Assembly (NCBI GenBank): GCA_021604865.1
Contig: BQJU01000038.1
Location: 1 to 64,000 of the forward strand
Direction: 5' to 3'
DNA from: Saprospiraceae bacterium
GTDB taxonomy: Bacteria > Bacteroidota > Bacteroidia > Chitinophagales > Saprospiraceae
Length of the DNA stretch: 64,000 bases
The notes below the pieces were generated by a model, which saw only the letters and a list, made by a program, of their open reading frames with translations, was not told the DNA's origin and made no database searches. The position numbers were made by a program, and so were the translations under genes. Of the stretch, positions 1 through 7,010 are shown piece after piece (positions within the stretch are counted from its first letter, which is position 1; each line of letters opens with the position of its first letter).

Positions 1-1607
1 TCGCCCTGATGGCAAGCCACACAATCATTGGCAATGGGAATGTGTGCGCCCGTCATCACAAAGAATTCATCATGATTAAAGGTGGAAGGTACCCAGGCCG
101 TTTCGGTATGGCAGCTTTCACAATCTATGGGGAATTGGGCCGCTTCGTGATCAGGATCACTGGTTTGATTGAAATCCTCAGTATGGCAGCCCGCACAGGT
201 ATTTGGGGTATTGTTGTAATCCCCATTGTGGCAGGTGGCGCAATCATTGGAAATGGCGTTATGTGCTCCATTTAGCGCGTAATAATCGTCGTGGATATCA
301 AAGGTAGCCGGACTCCATCCTGGTTCCGTGGTATGACAGGTTGCGCAATCGGTGGGCAATGCTAATGCCGTATGATTTGGGTTGGTTGTATTATTAAAAT
401 CTATCGTATGACAGGCCTCACATTGTGTCGGTGTCCCTTCATAACCATTGGCGTGGCATAAGATGCAATCTGTGCCGATATGCGCGCCTGTCAAAGGGAA
501 TTCTGTGCTATTGTGGTCAAAACTATTGTCTGCATCTCCCATAGGATGGCAGGCCAGACATGCTGTGTTTTCATAAGCATAACCGCTTACCTCATCGTGC
601 GCTTCATCTGTTTCGGGATTGAGGTGACAGTTGATGCACGTAAATTCTCCAAAATCTGAAGGATTATTATGGCAATCGATACATTGCATCCATTCCCCGT
701 CATGGGCGCCGCTATAAATCGGGAAAATGGCGTCATGCTGGGCATATTCAGCGGGCATCCATCCCACATCGGTGCTATGACAGGTTGCACAGGTCGTTGG
801 GAAATTTGCACTTTGATGATTTGGATTCAGGGTACTTTCAAAATCCGTTTGGTGACAGGCAAAACAATCCGTTGGAGTCGTTGAAAAATCTCCAGTGGTA
901 TGACATTGCGCACAGTTTGAAATTTCATGCCCTTTGGTTAAAGGAAAAAAGTCATGATTAATATCTTCGGAGGCCCAATCGAATCCATCTCCTTGGTGAC
1001 AATCAATGCAATTGGTTGAAAAACCTGCTCCTTGGTGATTGGGATTAGTCGTCGCCGTAAAATCGGCCAAGTGGCAGTTGATACACTCATTTCCGATTCG
1101 GGGAAATTCCAGTGCCGATTCCGAGGTATGGCAATCCGTGCAGCTCGCTATGGCGTGTGCCCCCAAAAGCGGGAACCCATTATCCTGATGCAATTCGGTA
1201 ATATTGTCTACCAGCCAATTATCAGTAGCATGACAACGGGCACAATCCGAACCTACCGTGGTGCGGTGCATATCCGTGTGGCAGGAAATACAATCTGTGC
1301 TTGCTTCAGCAAAAACCAGCGTTTCATGACAAGCTCTGCAATCAACCGATGCATGTTGCCCTTCTAGTGGGAAATCAGTTTTGTAATGGTTAAATTTAAG
1401 AGTGTCTGAAGCTACTTCCCAGCCTGTGATATCGGAAACTTTGGGTTTTGCCTGTTCCTGGAAATCCCATGAATCAGCCGGAATATCCCAACTGACAGAG
1501 GAATGACAGGCGGCACAATTTATTTTAAAATCAGTGCCGTGAGGTGACTGTGAATATAAGCTGACCGTCAATCCCAACAATAATATTATTGGTGACAGAC
1601 TACGCAT
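1..1607 (-). CDS. Multiheme c-type cytochrome, partial (cut by window edge)
   Basis: The reading frame opens with an ATG at 1607, followed by a short hydrophobic signal-like segment (MRSLSPIILLLGLTVSLYSQ), and stays open to base 1, so the C-terminus is missing. In the roughly 535 visible residues I count 20 CXXCH heme c attachment motifs (for example CAACH, CISCH, CINCH, CATCH). Several are preceded by the module F-x-H-N-x-T-x-F-P-L-x-G-x-H, whose histidines could be distal heme ligands. Its start overlaps the end of the 23-heme gene upstream by about 22 bases, which suggests translational coupling and a shared operon. The likely role is periplasmic or outer-surface electron transfer. The electron donor or acceptor cannot be read from sequence. 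The start is well supported because the other possible start codons would lose the signal peptide. Confidence 0.85.
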   Translation of the reverse strand, partial: MRSLSPIILLLGLTVSLYSQSPHGTDFKINCAACHSSVSWDIPADSWDFQEQAKPKVSDITGWEVASDTLKFNHYKTDFPLEGQHASVDCRACHETLVFAEASTDCISCHTDMHRTTVGSDCARCHATDNWLVDNITELHQDNGFPLLGAHAIASCTDCHTSESALEFPRIGNECINCHLADFTATTNPNHQGAGFSTNCIDCHQGDGFDWASEDINHDFFPLTKGHEISNCAQCHTTGDFSTTPTDCFACHQTDFESTLNPNHQSANFPTTCATCHSTDVGWMPAEYAQHDAIFPIYSGAHDGEWMQCIDCHNNPSDFGEFTCINCHLNPETDEAHDEVSGYAYENTACLACHPMGDADNSFDHNSTEFPLTGAHIGTDCILCHANGYEGTPTQCEACHTIDFNNTTNPNHTALALPTDCATCHTTEPGWSPATFDIHDDYYALNGAHNAISNDCATCHNGDYNNTPNTCAGCHTEDFNQTSDPDHEAAQFPIDCESCHTETAWVPSTFNHDEFFVMTGAHIPIANDCVACHQG

Positions 1608-3412
1608 TCAAAACTATCAAATTGGTATTTTGTAAATGTTTTATCATTAAGTGTTACTGGTTTATGACAGGCATTACAGGCAATTTCAGCATGTTTACCT
1701 TCCAATTTAAAAGCCGTATTGTTGTGATTGAAATCACTGACGGCCCAACCTTCAAAGCTATGACAGCGGGCACAATCGGTGATTCCATTTTGTTCAAATT
1801 GCTGGTCGTGAACATTTTCATGGCAACTTATGCAGGTAGATGATACGTCTGTAAAACCTGCATATCTATTTTGTGGATTTTCGTCGGCTACCGCATGACA
1901 AGTCATACAGTTTTGCTCGGCATGAGCGCCCGATAAATTAAAGTCGGTCAAACTGTGGTCAAAGTGATTATCCCCCCAACTTGCTGTTGCATGGCATTTT
2001 TCACAGCTATGGTTCGGATAATATTTTTCAGCAATATAACCTGCATGGATATCCTCGTGACAATCAACGCAACCTTCCCCAATATTTCTGAAAGTCCATT
2101 TATCCTCTGATACATGACAGGCAAAACAAGGCGTAGCCAGGTGTGCCCCATCCAGAGGAAAGTCCGTTTTATTGTGATCATCAAAGGTGTACAAGGTGAC
2201 CTCAAAACCATCTTCTGTATGGCAGGTTGCACAATCCCGATTTATATTGTTGACAAGAAATTCTCCCTCATGGTAGTCCTGATGGCAGGCGGCACACTCA
2301 TTATGGGGTAGGGGTTCCACAAAACTCGTGGTATGGCATTGCCGGCAATCCACCACCTCGTGTTTTCCCACCAAAGTAAAATCCGTCAAATTATGGTTGA
2401 AATTGTTTGTATTTACCTCTTGAAAGGAGTTTTCATTATGACATTGCACACAATTGTTGCCAAACTTTTCTTCATGAACATCATCGTGGCAACGGATACA
2501 ATCATTTGATGCAATGCCCAATCTGTCTTGGAAAATGGCCACAGGCGTAGTATTCATATTGTGGCAATCATTACAATTGACTCGTTGATGGGCTCCTTTC
2601 AAGGGAAAATTCGTTCGACTGTGGTTAAATCGGTTTATCTGACTCAAAGAAGCAAAGGATTGCTCGGTATGGCATTGTTTGCAGTTGGTCCCCAAATTAT
2701 TTTGATGGGCATCCGTGTGGCAACTATTACAATTAGAAAAAGATATATCTGCAAAAACCTGAAATTCCCTCCCGTTTCGGATTTCTTTTTGGTGGCATTC
2801 AATACAGGCAACTTCTTTGTGTTTGCCCACAAGTGCAAAATCTGTTTCGCTGTGGCTAAATTTGCTCGCCGGTGCAAAGTCATCTGTGATGTGGCAACTC
2901 GTACATTTATTTGTGGATAATGTGTTTTGGTGATAATCATCATGGCAGGAAATGCATTCCTGGTTTAATCCCAAATAAGTATCCTCTCTTTTCTTTAAAT
3001 CCGGTTCATCAATAAAATCTGGAAGGTGGCATTGACGACAGTCTATTTTCTGGTGTGCACCGGTCAATTTATACCCGGTCAGGTTATGGTTGAAATTTAT
3101 TTCATCAAATCGAACCATGTCAAAATTCCTGCCGTGATGGTCACTGTGACAACTAGAGCAATCTTTCCCTTTCACATCCCTCGAAACATGATATCCCTTT
3201 TGTTGATCAACTAGATTTTTAATTTCTGAATGGCAAGCCAAACATTTATCGTTAGAGACTTTTTCACCTAGCGTATGGCATTGGGTGCAATTGGAAATTC
3301 CTTCCAAATTGGCATGCGCACGGGTTAAATCGCCGGGCGATAACTGAGCATGCAAATTTAAAAAGAAAAAAGTGTTCATTATGAAAATGATATTTAGAAT
3401 ACCTCGTCTCAT
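1586..3412 (-). CDS. 23-heme c-type cytochrome, exported
   Basis: A protein of about 608 residues with 23 CXXCH motifs, starting with an N-terminal signal peptide (MRRGILNIIFIMNTFFFLNLHAQ). I chose the internal ATG near 3412 rather than a TTG 12 codons upstream because it places the signal peptide at the N-terminus. The sequence is built from repeats of about 60-70 residues with the pattern F-N-H-x-x-T-x-F-x-L-x-G-x-H followed by CXXCH, resembling cytochrome c3/c7-type multiheme modules. The last heme motif (CVVCHQ) is at the very C-terminus, so there is no room for a type IX sorting domain. It lies between the ferredoxin/flavin oxidoreductase gene upstream and a second multiheme gene downstream, which it overlaps. 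The inferred role is a long-distance electron conduit outside the inner membrane. Confidence 0.88.
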   Translation of the reverse strand: MRRGILNIIFIMNTFFFLNLHAQLSPGDLTRAHANLEGISNCTQCHTLGEKVSNDKCLACHSEIKNLVDQQKGYHVSRDVKGKDCSSCHSDHHGRNFDMVRFDEINFNHNLTGYKLTGAHQKIDCRQCHLPDFIDEPDLKKREDTYLGLNQECISCHDDYHQNTLSTNKCTSCHITDDFAPASKFSHSETDFALVGKHKEVACIECHQKEIRNGREFQVFADISFSNCNSCHTDAHQNNLGTNCKQCHTEQSFASLSQINRFNHSRTNFPLKGAHQRVNCNDCHNMNTTPVAIFQDRLGIASNDCIRCHDDVHEEKFGNNCVQCHNENSFQEVNTNNFNHNLTDFTLVGKHEVVDCRQCHTTSFVEPLPHNECAACHQDYHEGEFLVNNINRDCATCHTEDGFEVTLYTFDDHNKTDFPLDGAHLATPCFACHVSEDKWTFRNIGEGCVDCHEDIHAGYIAEKYYPNHSCEKCHATASWGDNHFDHSLTDFNLSGAHAEQNCMTCHAVADENPQNRYAGFTDVSSTCISCHENVHDQQFEQNGITDCARCHSFEGWAVSDFNHNNTAFKLEGKHAEIACNACHKPVTLNDKTFTKYQFDSFECVVCHQ

Positions 3413-3567
3413 TCCTTGTTTTATGCGGATTTGAGATCGAAATACCAAATTTTGTTTAAAAACCCTAAAATGTATGCGCTAAAATTGCTGAACGGGAATA
3501 TTTTTTTGCTGAACGAGGAATAATTTACAAGAATTGAAATTTGAGAGCCCTCTGGCAGCCCAACTGG

Positions 3568-4899
3568 CTATTTGTGTTTTTTCATTGTATAACCGAACCG
3601 TTTGGAGATATTTACGCCTGCTTTTTGAAGGAATTGTGTTGGTAATTCGCCGCCTGCAAAAATGTAGACGAGGTCATTTTTTAAAATAATTTCTTCGCCT
3701 GGTTTATCGGTAGTCAGATAGACCTGGTCCTCTTCAATTCTGGACAAATTTGTATTGTACTTTACGTCCAAAAGCTCCTTATCAATTGCGTCGTTAATCT
3801 TTTCCCGGTTTTTGGGTTTGAGACGGCTAAATTTATCTTTCCTATAAGACAATACCACTTTGTTTTGCTCCGCCAATAATAGTGCTGACTCAATTGCTGA
3901 ATCTCCGCCGCCTACTACGATAATCTGCTTTTCATGAATGTTTTCCGGTTCCAATAAGCGGTAAGCCACCTTTTCGGTGCCCTCCTCACCAGGGATATTT
4001 AGTTTTCGGGGACTGCCACGCCTGCCAATAGCTAAAAGGACATTTTTAGTCTTAAAGGTATCTCCGTTTAGGGTTGTTAGTTTAAAATGGCCACCCTCGG
4101 GAATGATTTCCTCTACTTTCGTTTTTTCGCGGATCGTAATGTTGTTTTTAGACAGGGCCTCATTCCACAATTCCAATAACTCCCGCTTACTGGTGTCAAA
4201 CAACTTAACCTTGCCCATAAGGGGCAAATCCATAGGCGAAGTCATTACTATTTTGGAACGTGGAAAAGTGAAAACCGTACCACCCAAAGTATCCTGTTCC
4301 AACGTCAAAAAGTTCAATTGGTGTTTTTTGGCAGTCAAAGAAGCGGAAATTCCCGCTGGACCTGCGCCAATGATAATCAAGTCATAGGTCGAATCGTCTT
4401 TAGGAAGGCCGGCTTTGATCAGGTTTTCAACGGCCATCATGCCCTGTTCCACGCTGTTTTTGATCAATCCCATGCCACCCAGTTCACCTGCAATGTATAT
4501 ACCTGGCACGTTGGTTTCATAAGATTCATTGACATGTGGAAGGTCAACGCCTCTTTTTTCAGTACCAATAACCAGAGAAATCGCATCTACCGGACAGGCA
4601 TGGAAACATGCCCCATGGCCTACACAATTAGAGGCATTGATCAGTGTGCCTCCACCGTTTAGAATCCCCAAAATATCTTTTTCGGGACAAGCTGCCACAC
4701 AGGCGCCACTTTTGATGCAAGTATTCAAGTCAATAACCGGGTGCAAAGAAACAGGCTCGAATAAGCCCTCTTGTTTGGCTATTTCAATTTTAGCTTCAAC
4801 TTTCTGTGATGCTCGTTTAAGTTTATTTAAATAAATGAAAACCACTCCACCGCAAAACAGAAATAGGATAGCGTATATGATGAACTGTTCTAATATCAT
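3568..4899 (-). CDS. Membrane-anchored ferredoxin / FAD-NAD(P) oxidoreductase
   Basis: 443 residues. An N-terminal membrane helix (about 5-25) is followed by a two-cluster ferredoxin domain (about 55-110) and a pyridine-nucleotide-disulfide-reductase-like flavoprotein domain. The FAD-binding glycine motif GAGPAG is at about 178-183 and a second nucleotide-binding motif GGGDSA lies further on. No redox CxxC is visible in the flavin part, so it is not a thioredoxin reductase in function. Oddly, both ferredoxin motifs lack the second cysteine: C61-x5-C67-x3-C71-P and C92-x5-C98-x3-C102-P, with Ser64 and His95 at the expected positions. The gene is 3 bases downstream of the cytochrome b-like gene and precedes the multiheme genes. 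It probably passes electrons between NAD(P)H or another soluble donor and the membrane cytochrome. Confidence 0.82.
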   Translation of the reverse strand: MILEQFIIYAILFLFCGGVVFIYLNKLKRASQKVEAKIEIAKQEGLFEPVSLHPVIDLNTCIKSGACVAACPEKDILGILNGGGTLINASNCVGHGACFHACPVDAISLVIGTEKRGVDLPHVNESYETNVPGIYIAGELGGMGLIKNSVEQGMMAVENLIKAGLPKDDSTYDLIIIGAGPAGISASLTAKKHQLNFLTLEQDTLGGTVFTFPRSKIVMTSPMDLPLMGKVKLFDTSKRELLELWNEALSKNNITIREKTKVEEIIPEGGHFKLTTLNGDTFKTKNVLLAIGRRGSPRKLNIPGEEGTEKVAYRLLEPENIHEKQIIVVGGGDSAIESALLLAEQNKVVLSYRKDKFSRLKPKNREKINDAIDKELLDVKYNTNLSRIEEDQVYLTTDKPGEEIILKNDLVYIFAGGELPTQFLQKAGVNISKRFGYTMKKHK

Positions 4900-4902
4900 A
4901 AT

Positions 4903-5772
4903 TTAAAATGCCCATTTATATCCAAAAGCAATAGTAATGCCTACATGTAAAAGCACAATGACCAGCATGATAATCGCAAATGGCATGTGTGCTACATGCC
5001 AGTATTTAAACAGCTTTTGCATGGTCTGCAATCGTTCGATCCTATTGTTAAGAGAAATTTCATTTTTCAATAACTTGGTCACTTTCTGGATATCACTTTT
5101 TGATAAATTATTCTGTTTTAAGGCCTTTTTTATCTCCCGGACAGCTTTTTTATCTTCAAAGTATTTATTAATTATTCTGGTTAATAGATATCCCTTTTTT
5201 TCGCGATTTTGAATTTTGGTAGATTCCAGAATGGTCCGATAGCTTGTTTCATCTAATTGGTACGAACCACTCAGAATTTCTCTAACATCCGTTTTCATTT
5301 GTTTGACCTCATTTAAACTCAATTCCCGACCTTCGATTGTCCTGGGGATTTGGATGTAAATAAACCGACCGATGATCCCACTCGCTACCACAGCCACCAT
5401 ACTCCAGAAAGCAATAGATACAATCCCTCCAAATTTAAAAGCGGTGTGAAATAAAATCATTACCGGACCAAGGCTACACAGAAAAATGTGGAACTCCAGC
5501 CAATATTTTAACCTCCCAAAACGCGAAAGGAAATTGTACCTTTTGCGAGCGATATATGAAGTCACACCAATCAAAATAAGCAGTGTCCCGGTGATGCCCA
5601 AACCATGTCCAAACAATCCGCTGGGTTTGAAATAATCATGATTAGCTTGGTAAAATCGTTCTTCAATACTGGTCGAATAGTAAGTGTATCCATTGTATGC
5701 CAGGTAGATAGCCGTAAATAGAACAATACCTACCAGGGTAGAAATGTAAATTCGATGGACTGTTGGAGACAT
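4903..5772 (-). CDS. Cytochrome b-like membrane protein, predicted di-heme
   Basis: 289 residues with about five hydrophobic segments (near 9-30, 54-73, 93-112, 117-140, 262-284) and a charged, lysine-rich cytoplasmic stretch between 145 and 250. Two helices each carry a pair of histidines 14 residues apart (H95/H109 and H262/H276), the geometry of bis-histidine ligation of two stacked b hemes across a four-helix bundle. This is the first gene of the minus-strand operon, followed by the ferredoxin/flavin oxidoreductase and two multiheme cytochromes. The inferred role is to move electrons across the inner membrane between the oxidoreductase and the periplasmic multihemes. Heme binding is predicted from spacing only, and I cannot assign a named family with confidence. 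Confidence 0.75.
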   Translation of the reverse strand: MSPTVHRIYISTLVGIVLFTAIYLAYNGYTYYSTSIEERFYQANHDYFKPSGLFGHGLGITGTLLILIGVTSYIARKRYNFLSRFGRLKYWLEFHIFLCSLGPVMILFHTAFKFGGIVSIAFWSMVAVVASGIIGRFIYIQIPRTIEGRELSLNEVKQMKTDVREILSGSYQLDETSYRTILESTKIQNREKKGYLLTRIINKYFEDKKAVREIKKALKQNNLSKSDIQKVTKLLKNEISLNNRIERLQTMQKLFKYWHVAHMPFAIIMLVIVLLHVGITIAFGYKWAF

Positions 5773-6023
5773 AACTGAACGCAGTTTTTACAGTGTAATT
5801 TGTTGAATTTCAAATATAGGAAAATGTAAGATGGGAATAGCTCATATCTTACTGAATGAGTAAGATTTGAAGCTGAACGGGAATGAAGAACGAGCGAATC
5901 CGTAGGATGAAGTGGGACGGAATTGATTGGGAGGGGTGTGGTGTTAAATTATTGATCTTTACTTTCACAACTTGCTTTTGAAACCAAAACGACTGATCTT
6001 ACCCGAGAAAAAAACACACTAGA

Positions 6024-7010
6024 ATGACCAACAAAACGAGAAACATTATCCTTGCTATTGGTATACCTATTCTGTTTGCCTTGTTGATGCGTTTTGTTTT
6101 TGATGAAAACCTGAATAATAACTTGATGGTGGTAATGTCTACTTCTTTTTTAGTAGGGTTGCCGGTGTTAATGGGCTTTCTGACGATTTGGTTGTGGAAG
6201 GATACTAAGGTTTTGCAATCGAAAATTTTACAATTTGTTTACGCCGGAATACCTATCATTTGTTTTTTTTTGATCACACTTGTATTAGCCATTGAAGGTT
6301 GGGCCTGTTGGCTGATGATGCTTCCTGCTTTCCTGATCCTTTCGGGAATCGGGGGACTGATTGGTGGCAACTTGAAGAATAAACGGAACAATAAATTGTA
6401 TGCTTCGGTCTTAATCCTATTGCCCTTTATCCTTGGCCCGATTGAACATCAGCTTACACCTCCGAAAACCATTTACCGAGTGATTACCAGTATAGAAATA
6501 AAAGGAGCAGCAGAAACAATTTGGGATAATGTTACCAGAGTACGCACCATCGCTGATGCAGAAGACCACAGCCGGTATACCAAATGGCTAGGTTTGCCCC
6601 GACCTATTAAGGCTGAACTGGATTTCAATGGAGTTGGTGCGCATAGAAAAGCCATTTTTGACAAAGGCCTGGTTTTTGATGAAGATGTCACTGAGTATGA
6701 GGATTTAAAACGCATGAAATTTACTATTACAGCTAATCCCTACGATATTCCATCCACTACTATGGACAAACACATTGTCATCGGCGGAGACTATTTTGAT
6801 GTATTAACCGGCGAATATCGGCTAATTTCCTTAGCGGACCATCATTATCGCCTCGAACTGGATAGCGAATTTGTGTTGAGTACTACCTTTAATTATTATG
6901 CCGGTTTTTGGGCCAAACTGATTATGAAAGATATTCAGGTGAATATATTGAGGGTGATCAGGGAACGGGTAAATCCAACCCCGGATACTCCTTTCAAAGC
7001 GAGGGATTAA
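6024..7010 (+). CDS. Membrane protein with C-terminal SRPBCC (START-like) domain
   Basis: 328 residues. The first 145 or so contain four to five hydrophobic segments with short loops. From about 150 to the end it resembles a polyketide-cyclase/START-like SRPBCC fold, beginning with a segment of the type 'IKGAAETIWDNVTRV' and including aromatic-rich strands typical of hydrophobic ligand pockets. Such proteins bind or modify lipids or other hydrophobic molecules, but no substrate can be named. The gene is alone on the plus strand, and its last 17 bases overlap the 3' end of the convergent FAD/Fe-S dehydrogenase. The start has no visible ribosome-binding site, which is normal for this phylum. 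Confidence 0.7.
   Translation: MTNKTRNIILAIGIPILFALLMRFVFDENLNNNLMVVMSTSFLVGLPVLMGFLTIWLWKDTKVLQSKILQFVYAGIPIICFFLITLVLAIEGWACWLMMLPAFLILSGIGGLIGGNLKNKRNNKLYASVLILLPFILGPIEHQLTPPKTIYRVITSIEIKGAAETIWDNVTRVRTIADAEDHSRYTKWLGLPRPIKAELDFNGVGAHRKAIFDKGLVFDEDVTEYEDLKRMKFTITANPYDIPSTTMDKHIVIGGDYFDVLTGEYRLISLADHHYRLELDSEFVLSTTFNYYAGFWAKLIMKDIQVNILRVIRERVNPTPDTPFKARD

Noticed and set aside
2528-2920. Plus-strand open frames opposite the multiheme genes
   Set aside because: They are antisense shadows produced by the biased, repeat-rich heme-motif coding sequence. They have no independent features.
1586-3412. The two adjacent multiheme genes as one gene broken by a frameshift
   Set aside because: The downstream gene has its own ATG and signal-peptide-like start, and the upstream protein ends naturally after a heme motif.
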